This document shows positions 26,001 through 28,078 of a stretch of DNA of 28,078 nucleotides, piece after piece; position 1 is the first letter of the stretch, and the number at the start of each line of letters is the position of its first letter. Source of the DNA: Pleurobrachia bachei (Eukaryota; Ctenophora; Tentaculata; Cydippida; Pleurobrachiidae); NCBI GenBank assembly GCA_000695325.1, contig AVPN01000407.1, positions 20,109 through 48,186 of the forward strand, read 5' to 3'. The position numbers were made by a program, and so were the translations under genes. The notes under the pieces were generated by a model. It saw only the letters and a list, made by a program, of their open reading frames with translations. It did no database searches and was not told where the DNA came from.

Positions 26001-27523
26001 CGCAAAGTTGTATTTTGACACAGTTTGGGGGGGGGGTCAGCGACTTCGCGTGCGCCCAATCAATGATGTGAAACTAAGAAAAAAAAATTTTATTCTTGAT
26101 TTTTTTGTTCAATGATGTGTCATGGTTGCTTTGAATGTGATTTTCTGTGATTCAATGTCTTGCTGATACTTTTTGTGATGTTTTTACCACACTGGTGATG
26201 CTCAAATTCGTATCTAACACCTCTCAATATCTGATCAATCAAACTCTTATCACCTCAACACATGATGTACTTCTTGATCTTTCATTTTTACTCACGCCTG
26301 ACACTCTAGCACTTCACACGTGACCCTCTTTTCTAGCACTTCAACTTGTATGTGACACCCTTATCCTGTGCTCTAACTTGTACACGTGATACTCTTTACT
26401 TCTCTATTACTTTTACTCATGTACTCTACTATCTAGCACTTTTACTCACGCTCTTATCTAGCACTTTATCTTGCATGTGACACCCTTACCTGTCAATTGC
26501 ATATCATGTGACGCCTTTATTTTGCATGTGACGCACTCATCTTGCATGTGACGCACTTATCTATAGATAAGTGCGTCACATCATCACATCATCACATCAT
26601 AGATGATCGCTGTAACTCAACCGTGACGTCCTTATTTCTGCCACTTAATCACGCGTGACGTCCTTATCTCAACTTACTCACGCGTGACCTCCTTATCTCA
26701 AATTACTCACGCGTGACCCCCTTATCTCAACTTACTCAAGCGTGACCTCCTTATCTCCACTTACTCACGCGTGACCTCCTTATCTCCACTTACTCACGCG
26801 TGACGTCCTAGCTCTCTGATCAGGATGACGGAGTGTACGTTTACGGGCTGTTCATCGAGGGTGCAATCTGGGACCGGGAAAAGATGCAGATGGGCGAGGC
26901 AGCCCCCAAGATTCTCTACGACACCATACCCGTGATCTGGCTGAAACCGGTCGAGAAGAAAAACCTCAGCAAGGAAGGGAAATATGAGGTATGTACCAGG
27001 AACCAATCAGAACTCGTTATATAGGTCACCTGACTGGTTATCAACCAATTAGGGACCAGTATTTCCTGATGCGGTAGGAAGGGAAGTATGTACCGCTTGA
27101 ATAATTCGTGTAAGCTGCAAGAACAATGCCGACATGCTTCAACAAATCAACTTTTCTTAGAACTGCCCAATACGTAGAATCGGGTACAGCTACTGCAGCT
27201 GTCATAGCAGCACACAAGCACCAACAAAACAAAGGAATCGATGTTATTGGATAAACTAGTGACATCAGCTATACACACAGATTCAGTCTCGACTTTTTCA
27301 TTACTGATTGTGTGCTGTCTCTTTGGTTAATAATATTTATTCTTAGTGTTAACCCAAATATATCCTCCAGGCACCAGTGTACAAAACCTCGGAGAGGAGG
27401 GGAACTCTCTCCACCACCGGACATTCCACCAACTTCGTCATGATCATGTTGTTGGGAACTGATCAGCCTCCTGAGCACTGGGTGAACCGTGGAGTGGCCC
27501 TACTCACCCAGCTGGACGATTAG
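94..27523 (+). CDS. Axonemal dynein heavy chain, C-terminal half (24 exons, 3' end of gene)
   Basis: This is the ATP-driven motor subunit of an inner dynein arm, which slides doublet microtubules in cilia and flagella. In order, the spliced exons give the end of AAA2, AAA3 (Walker A GPTGTGKS, Walker [11 protein letters not shown]), AAA4 (P-loop GVGGSGRQS), stalk helix CC1, a short microtubule-binding tip, CC2, AAA5, AAA6 and the C-terminal domain ending LLTQLDD. About 2190 residues are present, roughly half of a usual 4000-residue chain, and the N-terminal half is off the window. Every intron I place has GT-AG ends and adjoining phases agree. The sequence resembles the DNAH3/7/12 group, but I cannot name the orthologue. 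Exons 3-4, 8-10, 14-16 and 22 occur twice. Exon 6 has a frameshift, exon 4b a 91-bp duplication, exon 8a a lost acceptor, and exon 16a is fused to exon 14b. As assembled the gene cannot be read straight through. One copy of each exon gives a coherent protein, with a 1-base correction needed in exon 6. Confidence 0.95.
225..312 (+). repeat. Four-copy minisatellite in intron 1
   Basis: Four imperfect units of 22-23 bp each begin TGCTCCTT and continue with an AAAATATTT-like tract, starting at 225, 248, 270 and 293. They are intronic and AT-rich, with no sign of function. Confidence 0.75.
452..678 (+). CDS. Dynein exon 2 (AAA2)
   Basis: The acceptor is CCATTCAG and the donor TCCAG|GTATGA. It continues from exon 1 as [20 protein letters not shown] and runs to FTIPDNVQ. 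This is the AAA2 insert in which other dyneins also carry an R-x-F-D-x-F-x-R segment. It is 227 nt long and ends in phase 0. The following 348-bp intron contains only a CT microsatellite near its 3' end. Confidence 0.9.
973..1009 (+). repeat. (CT)n microsatellite before exon 3a
   Basis: An almost pure CT run forms part of the polypyrimidine tract before the exon 3a acceptor at 1025-1026. A similar run precedes the second copy of exon 3. Confidence 0.95.
1027..1184 (+). CDS. Dynein exon 3, copy a (AAA3 Walker A)
   Basis: It encodes [20 protein letters not shown] and then the AAA3 P-loop GPTGTGKS at about 1120-1143, ending [10 protein letters not shown]. The donor is GATAG|GTTTGT in phase 2. 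A second version lies at 2043-2200, of the same length. The two differ at a few bases and in the residue formed at the splice joint (Arg here, Lys there). Confidence 0.93.
1294..1858 (+). CDS. Dynein exon 4, copy a (AAA3 core)
   Basis: It has 565 nt and an open frame. It encodes [19 protein letters not shown], Walker [11 protein letters not shown], the invariant [12 protein letters not shown], sensor-region [10 protein letters not shown] and the end of AAA3 (LRDFSRVVQ). It ends in phase 0. This is the intact version of the exon. Copy b at 2309-2964 is disrupted. Confidence 0.95.
1999..2038 (+). repeat. (CT)n microsatellite at the exon 3-4 duplication junction
   Basis: A pure CT run where sequence downstream of exon 4a changes into sequence upstream of exon 3b. 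The bases to its left (to about 2001) reappear at 2785-3107 without the CT run. The repeat therefore marks a join between two copies. Confidence 0.9.
2043..2200 (+). CDS. Dynein exon 3, copy b
   Basis: A second copy of the AAA3 Walker A exon (GPTGTGKS), 158 nt, intact, with acceptor CTCTACAG and donor GATAA|GTATGT. It has only scattered base changes from copy a. It is either an allelic copy placed in tandem or a recent duplication. Confidence 0.88.
2309..2964 (+). pseudogene. Dynein exon 4, copy b, disrupted by a 91-bp internal duplication
   Basis: It matches exon 4a up to about 2784. The segment from 2694 is then repeated from 2785, an offset of 91 bp, which shifts the frame and gives an in-frame TAA soon after (near 2816). 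The sequence after 2785 is identical to exon 4a and its intron, while the sequence before it carries copy-b variants. This indicates a join between two versions. Confidence 0.88.
3112..3249 (+). CDS. Dynein exon 5 (AAA3, small domain)
   Basis: The acceptor is CCTCACAG and the donor GTCAAG|GTACAT. The 46 codons include [20 protein letters not shown], a highly conserved dynein motif. It is in phase 0 at both ends and present once. Confidence 0.93.
3440..3617 (+). CDS. Dynein exon 6 with a one-base frameshift (AAA3-AAA4 linker)
   Basis: It begins in phase 0 as [11 protein letters not shown], then the correct frame moves by one base to [20 protein letters not shown] and FFGDYINP. The shift falls in TTTGGAAAAAC near 3470-3478, where one G is extra compared with the expected Phe-Glu-Lys reading. 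The exon length (178) is one more than a multiple of three, as expected for a single insertion. Either a sequencing error or a real mutation would explain it. Confidence 0.85.
3807..4016 (+). CDS. Dynein exon 7 (AAA4 P-loop)
   Basis: The acceptor is AATTACAG and the donor TTCCAG|GTGAGG. The 70 codons run from [20 protein letters not shown], through [15 protein letters not shown] and the AAA4 nucleotide-binding loop GVGGSGRQS, to ADYELFQ. It is in phase 0 at both ends. The next intron (from 4017) is long and carries a minus-strand gene. Confidence 0.95.
4244..4280. repeat. Dispersed short repeat, fragment
   Basis: AAGTAACCCCTTGCCAGC followed by CGAAGGTCGCCCGG matches 16647-16699 with small changes. 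The right terminal repeat seen at the other site is missing here. Confidence 0.6.
4328..4942 (-). pseudogene. Nested secreted F5/8C (fucolectin-like) gene with a premature stop
   Basis: A minus-strand gene inside dynein intron 7. Exon 1 (4942-4695) starts with a signal peptide ([16 protein letters not shown]), then [11 protein letters not shown] and [20 protein letters not shown]. These resemble the first half of F5/8-type-C/fucolectin carbohydrate-binding domains. The donor AGTAG|GTTAGT is in phase 2. Exon 2 (4602-4328) continues in phase with [15 protein letters not shown], a TAA at 4545-4547, then in the same frame [23 protein letters not shown] and [12 protein letters not shown], the second half of the domain. 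One nonsense codon therefore breaks an otherwise coherent domain. The donor AACG|GTAAGG suggests a further exon that I could not find. It may be a young pseudogene or a base error. The function, glycan binding outside the cell, is inferred from the family. Confidence 0.6.
4943..5283. other. Intron 7 segment without a gene
   Basis: The sequence upstream of the nested minus-strand gene would hold that gene's promoter, but I see no clear TATA box or other element. It contains a GA-rich patch (about 5167-5206) and GACA/CAGA repeats (about 5234-5260). Confidence 0.5.
5337..5387. other. 51-bp complemented but not reversed segment
   Basis: Base by base, 5337-5387 is the Watson-Crick complement of 7218-7268 read in the same direction (for example GAGTTAAAAAAAGG here, CTCAATTTTTTTCC there). 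All 51 positions fit. The bases on either side (CTATATCTCTTT on the left, TCACGACAATACGG on the right) match directly. The segment covers the polypyrimidine tract, the acceptor AG and the first nine coding bases of exon 8. See the first finding. Confidence 0.95.
5388..5603 (+). pseudogene. Dynein exon 8, copy a, acceptor lost
   Basis: It encodes the AAA4 segment [20 protein letters not shown], then [18 protein letters not shown] and [14 protein letters not shown], with donor CAGCAG|GTAATG. The exon should begin at 5379, but the acceptor and first three codons are replaced by the complemented segment. A TAA at 5385-5387 stands in frame just before it. Copy b at 7260-7484 is intact. Confidence 0.85.
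5613..5626. promoter_or_regulatory. RFX X-box palindrome
   Basis: GTTACCATGGTAAC is a perfect palindrome and a full match to the RFX X-box consensus GTNRCC-N-RGYAAC. It lies 10 bp into intron 8a. An imperfect one (GTTAGCATGGTAAC) follows at 5657-5670. RFX factors drive ciliary genes in animals. Activity here is inferred. Confidence 0.55.
5994..6130 (+). CDS. Dynein exon 9, copy a (AAA4)
   Basis: The acceptor is CCTAACAG and the donor CTCAG|GTAAGA. It encodes [20 protein letters not shown] and then [20 protein letters not shown], a conserved AAA4 segment. It has 137 nt, phase 0 in and phase 2 out. The protein is identical to copy b. Confidence 0.92.
6265..6871 (+). CDS. Dynein exon 10, copy a (AAA4 end and stalk CC1)
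   Basis: It starts [20 protein letters not shown], the AAA4 end conserved in all dyneins, then runs through [13 protein letters not shown] into a heptad-rich Ala/Glu/Lys coiled coil ending [14 protein letters not shown]. This is stalk helix CC1. It has 607 nt and an open frame. It differs from copy b by at least one residue (SKGIKDE here, SKAIKDE there). Confidence 0.95.
7260..7484 (+). CDS. Dynein exon 8, copy b (AAA4)
   Basis: The acceptor is CCCGTAG. The 75 codons begin [20 protein letters not shown] and end EILERMQQ, with donor GTAATG. It is in phase 0 at both ends and follows exon 7 (ADYELFQ) naturally, giving the usual dynein [10 protein letters not shown]-like joint. Confidence 0.95.
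7494..7507. promoter_or_regulatory. RFX X-box palindrome
   Basis: A perfect GTTACCATGGTAAC, at the same position in intron 8b as the one at 5613 in intron 8a. Confidence 0.5.
7537..7550. promoter_or_regulatory. RFX X-box palindrome
   Basis: A second perfect GTTACCATGGTAAC in intron 8b, 43 bp after the first. Confidence 0.5.
7575..7588. promoter_or_regulatory. RFX X-box palindrome
   Basis: A third perfect GTTACCATGGTAAC in intron 8b, 38 bp after the second. Confidence 0.5.
7757..7820. mobile_element. Fold-back insertion (MITE-like), only in block copy b
   Basis: The arms TGGCGGCGCCATACCCCATT (7757-) and its inverse ending at 7820 pair over about 23 bp with one mismatch, around a loop of about 18 bp. 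The matching place in block copy a lacks it, so it is a presence/absence difference. No coding capacity and no certain target-site duplication. Confidence 0.55.
7887..7900. promoter_or_regulatory. RFX X-box palindrome between two acceptor-like copies
   Basis: A perfect GTTACCATGGTAAC just upstream of exon 9b. It is flanked by a repeated acceptor-like sequence (TATATCCCCTCACAGGTGG at 7859 and a near copy at 7908). Confidence 0.5.
7925..8061 (+). CDS. Dynein exon 9, copy b (AAA4)
   Basis: 137 nt, acceptor CTCACACAG, donor CTCAG|GTAAGA. The protein is the same as exon 9a ([11 protein letters not shown] to FRTRLR). Another AG at 7873-7874 in a copied tract would give a wrong frame, so the acceptor at 7923-7924 is chosen. 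Confidence 0.93.
8160..8766 (+). CDS. Dynein exon 10, copy b (AAA4 end and stalk CC1)
   Basis: 607 nt, intact, from [20 protein letters not shown] to NTLKPS, donor CCATCG|GTAAGA. It holds stalk helix CC1 and is followed directly by the microtubule-binding exon 11. Confidence 0.96.
8913..9068 (+). CDS. Dynein exon 11 (microtubule-binding domain, first part)
   Basis: The acceptor is CCACCCCCAG and the donor ATCAAG|GTATAT. The 52 codons include [20 protein letters not shown] and [18 protein letters not shown]. This is the stalk-tip region with the usual NPP...V..V..A.C...G pattern. It is in phase 0 at both ends. Confidence 0.95.
9290..9707 (+). CDS. Dynein exon 12 (microtubule-binding domain end and stalk CC2)
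   Basis: It begins [20 protein letters not shown], passes [20 protein letters not shown] and continues as a charged coiled coil (CC2) to RAEKLL. The donor CTGG|GTGAGT is in phase 1. The length from CC1 to CC2 fits the short stalk tip of axonemal dyneins. Confidence 0.95.
9830..9969 (+). CDS. Dynein exon 13 (AAA5 start)
   Basis: The acceptor is TTCCCCAG. It encodes [16 protein letters not shown], then [18 protein letters not shown] and TADFRQ, the conserved start of AAA5. It has 140 nt, phase 1 in and 0 out. Confidence 0.94.
10143..10394 (+). CDS. Dynein exon 14, copy a (AAA5)
   Basis: 84 codons: [60 protein letters not shown]. This is AAA5, in phase 0 at both ends. Copy b at 11201-11411 lacks the first 38 or so bases. 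Confidence 0.95.
10516..10652 (+). CDS. Dynein exon 15, copy a (AAA5)
   Basis: It encodes [20 protein letters not shown] and then [19 protein letters not shown]. The donor TTCCG|GTATAG is in phase 2. The exon 16 start CAAGGAGG then gives the expected LLKTIFRQGG joint. Confidence 0.92.
10824..10958. mobile_element. Fold-back element in intron 15a (MITE-like)
   Basis: The two arms, 10824-10870 and 10912-10958, are about 47 bp each and pair with about 5 mismatches. They start GTACGGCAAATAATCTCC and end in its inverse. There is no coding capacity. The homologue in intron 15b keeps only the outer 20 bp paired. Confidence 0.75.
11169..11411 (+). pseudogene. Chimeric exon 16a start fused to exon 14b
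   Basis: The acceptor GTGCTAG and the first 32 bases of exon 16 ([11 protein letters not shown]) run without an intron into exon 14 from ATCCCGTGC. The exon 14 part (11201-11411) continues to the normal donor CTAAAG|GTATTA but is out of frame with the exon 16 part, giving a TGA at once. It cannot code in this form. Confidence 0.85.
11508..11644 (+). CDS. Dynein exon 15, copy b (AAA5)
   Basis: 137 nt, intact, nearly identical to copy a ([20 protein letters not shown] to KTIF). The donor TTCCG|GTATAA lies upstream of the intact exon 16 and matches its phase. Confidence 0.9.
11713..11849. mobile_element. Fold-back element in intron 15b, diverged inside
   Basis: The outer arms CGTACGGCAAATAATCTCCA (11713-11732) and its perfect inverse (11830-11849) remain. 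The inner part no longer pairs well and differs from the copy at 10824. Confidence 0.7.
12077..12197 (+). CDS. Dynein exon 16 (AAA5, intact copy)
   Basis: The acceptor is AGTGCTAG and the donor GTCAAG|GTGAGA. It encodes [20 protein letters not shown], then [19 protein letters not shown], a very conserved AAA5 segment. It has 121 nt, phase 2 in and 0 out. Confidence 0.94.
12314..12532 (+). CDS. Dynein exon 17 (AAA5 end, helical extension)
   Basis: 73 codons: [20 protein letters not shown], then helices [20 protein letters not shown] and [19 protein letters not shown]. This is the buttress/strut region between AAA5 and AAA6. It is in phase 0 at both ends. Confidence 0.95.
12691..14487 (+). CDS. 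Dynein exon 18 (AAA6 and start of C-terminal domain)
   Basis: The largest exon here, with 599 uninterrupted codons. Landmarks in order are [170 protein letters not shown] and [18 protein letters not shown]. All are classic AAA6/C-terminal dynein motifs. The donor is GAGAAG|GTGAGT, in phase 0. There are no disruptions and no second copy. Confidence 0.98.
14608..14736 (+). CDS. Dynein exon 19 (C-terminal domain)
   Basis: 43 codons: [20 protein letters not shown], then [20 protein letters not shown]. This is the conserved QELxRFNxL...I...L segment of the C-terminal domain. It is in phase 0 at both ends. Confidence 0.95.
14974..15126 (+). CDS. Dynein exon 20 (C-terminal domain)
   Basis: 51 codons: [40 protein letters not shown], then [10 protein letters not shown]. 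This is the GLVVMSxxLE...[16 protein letters not shown] motif of dynein C-termini. The donor is TTCAAG|GTATGT. The next exon lies 7.9 kb away. Confidence 0.96.
15127..15680. other. Start of intron 20, repeats only
   Basis: A GA-rich microsatellite (about 15131-15235), GT and AC runs (about 15235-15256, 15483-15494) and a hairpin at 15517-15541. I see no exon on either strand before the nested gene's 3' end at 15827. Confidence 0.6.
15517..15541. repeat. Perfect short hairpin in intron 20
   Basis: GGGTGGATGCC, loop TTC, GGCATCCACCC: an 11-bp perfect stem. CGGGCAGGGA just after it is also the inverse of TCCCTGCCCG at about 15388. It may be the remnant of a small repeat element. Confidence 0.6.
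15687..15764. mobile_element. 78-bp MITE-like element with terminal inverted repeats
   Basis: The left end CAGCCGGACCCCGATTTACC and the inverse of the right end (CAGTCGGGCCCCGATTTACC) match at all but 2 positions. TTA flanks both sides (15684-15686 and 15765-15767), fitting a TTA or TA target duplication as in PIF/Harbinger or Tc1/mariner elements. It is non-coding. Confidence 0.6.
15827..16267 (-). CDS. Nested gene exon L (last)
   Basis: The acceptor is CCACCACAG. 146 codons and [39 protein letters not shown], then a Lys/Ala-rich helix ([20 protein letters not shown]) and PRTKPRRK at the end. Confidence 0.82.
   Translation of the reverse strand, partial: EGTEDEDQNPPAGPGRRLTKTEYLIRTQPIAFDQNKVLFEVDYQGQEVRRQFCAANMLANNNPSKLTPSHQGNSVPRVEREPLVNGMGPNRNAPPPQFRSFAELTQAKKDAALAKHKEWEEKRAAKLGYKADGSPIATPRTKPRRK
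15827..22915 (-). CDS. Nested minus-strand gene, 12 exons, unrecognised Gln/Pro-rich protein
   Basis: It lies wholly inside dynein intron 20 on the opposite strand. Exons A to L join in consistent phases from ATG at 22915-22913 to TAG at 15829-15827, about 1115 residues. In order there is a His/Asn-rich start, a long Gln-rich tract (exon C), Pro-rich and Ser-rich linkers with [14 protein letters not shown] and [17 protein letters not shown] (SH3- or WW-ligand-like), a Tyr-rich stretch with a [16 protein letters not shown]-type repeat (exon H), an acidic helix-like segment [20 protein letters not shown] (exon J), and a basic end PRTKPRRK. There is no signal peptide or membrane segment. The composition suggests a disordered scaffold or adaptor, which is inference, and I do not recognise the family. 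Exons F, G and H occur twice, and the upper copy of H is cut off. No AATAAA is visible within 150 bp after the stop on this strand. Confidence 0.75.
16417..16534 (-). CDS. Nested gene exon K
   Basis: It encodes [20 protein letters not shown] and then [12 protein letters not shown]. It has 118 nt, phase 2 in and 0 out. The acceptor is TTCCTCCCAG and the donor CTTGAG|GTAAAT. Confidence 0.8.
16647..16699. mobile_element. Short repeat with inverted ends, second copy at 4244
   Basis: It begins AAAGTAACCCCT and ends AGGGGTAACTTT, imperfect inverses of each other, around a GC-rich core (CGAAGGTCGCCCGG). It lies in the intron between exons J and K. A related fragment lies at 4244-4280. Confidence 0.55.
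16718..16860 (-). CDS. Nested gene exon J
   Basis: It encodes [48 protein letters not shown], probably an amphipathic acidic helix region. It has 143 nt, phase 0 in and 2 out. Confidence 0.82.
16959..17180 (-). CDS. Nested gene exon I
   Basis: 74 codons: [17 protein letters not shown], then [35 protein letters not shown]. The acceptor is TCCCTGCAG and the donor GAACGG|GTTAGT. It is in phase 0 at both ends. Confidence 0.78.
17346..17815 (-). CDS. Nested gene exon H, lower (complete) copy
   Basis: The acceptor is GTTTTTCTAG. It encodes [60 protein letters not shown] and Tyr-rich [20 protein letters not shown] ending GPYGDDGS. The donor GGAAGT|GTAAGT is in phase 0. It differs from the upper copy by indels ([12 protein letters not shown] here, [11 protein letters not shown] there). 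Confidence 0.82.
18274..18481 (-). CDS. Nested gene exon G, lower copy
   Basis: 208 nt: [63 protein letters not shown]. Phase 0 in and 1 out. The upper copy is at 19730-19937. Confidence 0.82.
18555..18654 (-). CDS. Nested gene exon F, lower copy
   Basis: 100 nt: [20 protein letters not shown] then [13 protein letters not shown]. The acceptor CATTCCCTAG was chosen because it alone restores the phase left by exon E (KYR joint). The GT-rich sequence before it is intron. Confidence 0.78.
18845..19271 (-). pseudogene. Nested gene exon H, upper copy, cut off
   Basis: It starts like lower H at the acceptor TTTTTCTAG but ends in DQAYNCDEN, where it runs into intron sequence ahead of lower exon F. 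The last 40 or so bases and the donor are missing. Confidence 0.82.
19730..19937 (-). CDS. Nested gene exon G, upper copy
   Basis: 208 nt, the same protein as lower G, offset 1456 bp. It follows upper F in phase. Confidence 0.8.
20011..20110 (-). CDS. Nested gene exon F, upper copy
   Basis: 100 nt, identical in protein to lower F ([20 protein letters not shown] onward). It is the copy directly after exon E, whose phase-2 end it completes. Confidence 0.8.
20355..20755 (-). CDS. Nested gene exon E
   Basis: It encodes [60 protein letters not shown], a Ser-rich stretch and SGMTPRKY. The acceptor is CCTTGCAG and the donor TACAG|GTATAA. It has 401 nt, phase 0 in and 2 out. Confidence 0.82.
20874..20944 (-). 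CDS. Nested gene exon D
   Basis: A small exon of 71 nt: [20 protein letters not shown] then LEQQ. The acceptor is CCAACACAG and the donor CAGCAG|GTAACC. Phase 1 in and 0 out, fitting both neighbours. Confidence 0.75.
21102..21957 (-). CDS. Nested gene exon C, Gln-rich
   Basis: 856 nt: [20 protein letters not shown], about 80 residues of Gln-rich sequence (QQQ runs with His, Asn, Val), then [37 protein letters not shown] and an Ala/Gly/Thr-rich end. The acceptor is GCTTTAG and the donor AGAAGAA|GTAAGT, in phase 1. The Gln codons are mostly mixed CAG and CAA. Confidence 0.85.
22080..22345. repeat. Purine/pyrimidine-rich microsatellites in nested intron B-C
   Basis: A GA-rich run at about 22094-22155 and CT-rich runs at about 22270-22345, in an intron of about 520 bp that is otherwise featureless. 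Confidence 0.75.
22482..22612 (-). CDS. Nested gene exon B
   Basis: 131 nt: [43 protein letters not shown]. The acceptor is ATGCCACAG and the donor GAAAGA|GTAAGT. Phase 1 in and 0 out. Confidence 0.78.
22729..22915 (-). CDS. Nested gene exon A (first coding exon)
   Basis: It encodes [20 protein letters not shown], then [18 protein letters not shown] and NDLRAFQCS. The donor TCAG|GTATGA is in phase 1. I start at the first ATG in this frame (22915). The sequence upstream is open but has no earlier ATG in frame. It lies only 110 bp from dynein exon 21. Confidence 0.7.
22799..22812. promoter_or_regulatory. RFX X-box palindrome inside nested exon A
   Basis: A perfect GTTACCATGGTAAC within the coding sequence (SYHGN), about 110 bp inside the start codon. 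Confidence 0.4.
23026..23098 (+). CDS. Dynein exon 21 (C-terminal domain)
   Basis: The acceptor is CTTTCAG. It encodes [24 protein letters not shown]. This is the [15 protein letters not shown] motif. It joins exon 20 in phase 0 over intron 20 and ends in phase 1. Confidence 0.95.
23115..23192 (+). repeat. CCACCTCCAAC minisatellite in intron 21
   Basis: Units of about 10-15 bp of the type CCACCTCCAACGAC are repeated about five times just after exon 21. Confidence 0.7.
23491..23591 (+). CDS. Dynein exon 22, copy a (C-terminal domain)
   Basis: 101 nt: [33 protein letters not shown]. The acceptor is TTCCCACAG and the donor AAACCC|GTAAGT. Phase 1 in and 0 out, so both copies cannot be included together in one frame. 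Confidence 0.92.
24480..24870. repeat. Array of TCACGCGTGA-type units, intron 22a
   Basis: Irregular repeats of about 26-30 bp of the form CTTATCTCCACTTACTCACG followed by CGTGACC. Each centres on the palindrome TCACGCGTGA, with decayed versions mixed in. Confidence 0.75.
24922..24982 (+). repeat. (TACAAAAAA)n minisatellite
   Basis: About seven units of 8-9 bp, TACAAAAAA with one TACAAAAAAG variant, close to the boundary between the two exon-22 blocks. Confidence 0.85.
25345..25445 (+). CDS. Dynein exon 22, copy b
   Basis: 101 nt, the same protein as copy a, with acceptor TTCCCACAG and donor AAACCC|GTAAGT. It is the copy nearest exon 23 and equally able to splice. Confidence 0.9.
26290..26815. 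repeat. Array of TCACGCGTGA-type units, intron 22b
   Basis: The last 170 bp hold six close units (ACTCACGCGTGACCTCCTTA type) just before exon 23. Earlier units are more decayed. It includes the 36-bp palindrome at 26546-26581. Confidence 0.78.
26546..26581. repeat. 36-bp perfect palindrome
   Basis: The half ATGTGACGCACTTATCTA is followed directly by its exact inverse with no spacer. A CATCACAT-type direct repeat comes next. Confidence 0.9.
26824..26988 (+). CDS. Dynein exon 23 (C-terminal domain)
   Basis: 55 codons: [20 protein letters not shown], then [20 protein letters not shown]. This is the DGVYVxGLFLEGARWD and P.I...P.I...P motif of axonemal dyneins. It is in phase 0 at both ends. Confidence 0.96.
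27371..27523 (+). CDS. Dynein exon 24 (last exon, stop)
   Basis: 50 codons and [53 protein letters not shown]. This is the standard dynein C-terminus ([15 protein letters not shown]...HW..RG.ALL.QL), so the gene is complete at its 3' end. Confidence 0.97.
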   Translation, partial: APVYKTSERRGTLSTTGHSTNFVMIMLLGTDQPPEHWVNRGVALLTQLDD

Positions 27524-28078
27524 AAAAATAGATTCTTCACATTGAATCAGACAATGATCAGCAATTCAGACAATGTTTAAAATTCAAGATTGAAGCAGTA
27601 TCCGTGCTCACAAGCGCGGTTCTTTACTTCCCTGGAATGTAAATAAAGTGTATAGTTTTTAGTGTTTTTGTAGGTTTTCAATATGTTTACACAAACAAAA
27701 CTCAAGCGTTAATATATTTTCTAAAACTATATGCGTTGCCCTATTTAAAGCGGGTAAGGAGAGATATAAGCGAGAGAGCACGAGCACACAAGTGGCTGCA
27801 GAAAGAGTGTACACACGGATAGAGCTGAAGATTATCGTTTGCGTGTATCAAGTATAAAACTTCACTCATAAAGCTTAGTTGGGGAGAAAGTGAGGGAGAG
27901 AGAGATAGCTAGTATAGCAGTGTACTTGGAGAGCAGATGTTTGTTGGAGAAAAGGGGCCAACGACAGGAATAGGACATAGGAGAGCATGATATTCTAGGC
28001 TTGGCATATATATAGCATTGACTACTGAGGAAGAATCCTTCTGAACAAAACCAAGAACAAAACCAAGAATTATATGAG
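27524..28078. other. Dynein 3' UTR and downstream sequence
   Basis: No further gene is visible on either strand. The 3' UTR probably ends shortly after the AATAAA at 27642. After that come GA-rich runs (about 27880-27907) and a few TATA dinucleotides. Confidence 0.6.
27642..27647 (+). terminator. Polyadenylation signal of the dynein gene
   Basis: AATAAA lies 119 bp after the stop codon and is followed by a T-rich stretch with GTGTTTTTGTAGG, typical of a downstream GU/U-rich element. Confidence 0.8.

Larger units (their letters stand above)
25089..26820 (+). repeat. Tandem duplicated block with exon 22, copy b
   Basis: The second copy, starting at GACAATGTTTGCCTGC. It leads straight into exon 23. 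Its palindrome array (26290-26815) is longer than that of copy a. Confidence 0.85.

Overview
The window is animal (metazoan) nuclear DNA. It has many short GT-AG introns, CT/GA microsatellites, fold-back repeats, an AATAAA polyadenylation signal and an axonemal dynein, so the animal has motile cilia. Short introns and a compact layout would suit a sponge or another early-branching invertebrate, but nothing here fixes the species.

The backbone is one plus-strand gene from 94 to 27523. It is the C-terminal half, about 2190 residues, of an axonemal dynein heavy chain of the single-headed inner-arm type (DNAH3/7/12-like). I resolve 24 exons with matching splice phases: AAA2 (exons 1-2), AAA3 (3-6), AAA4 (7-9), stalk and microtubule-binding domain (10-12), AAA5 (13-17), AAA6 and C-terminal domain (18-24, ending in a stop at 27521-27523). 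The tail, linker, AAA1 and most of AAA2 lie upstream of the window.

Two minus-strand genes sit inside dynein introns. In intron 7 (4328-4942) there is a small secreted F5/8-type-C/fucolectin-like gene broken by one in-frame stop. In the 7.9-kb intron 20 (15827-22915) there is a 12-exon gene for an unrecognised, Gln/Pro-rich, low-complexity protein of about 1115 residues.

Five separate blocks of exons are present twice in tandem: dynein exons 3-4, 8-10, 14-16 and 22, and nested-gene exons F-H. Coding parts are nearly identical while introns carry indels. Several junctions cut through exons or fall in microsatellites, and one join returns to sequence that is base-for-base identical over about 323 bp including intron. 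This looks more like two haplotypes stitched together in an assembly than functional exon duplication, although real tandem duplications are not excluded.

The strangest observation is at 5337-5387. These 51 bases are the exact complement, in the same direction and not reversed, of 7218-7268 in the sister copy, while both flanks match directly. No known rearrangement produces this. It removes the splice acceptor of the first copy of exon 8. Other points are six perfect 14-bp RFX X-box palindromes around a ciliary gene, arrays of the palindrome TCACGCGTGA in intron 22, a 36-bp perfect palindrome and several fold-back (MITE-like) insertions.
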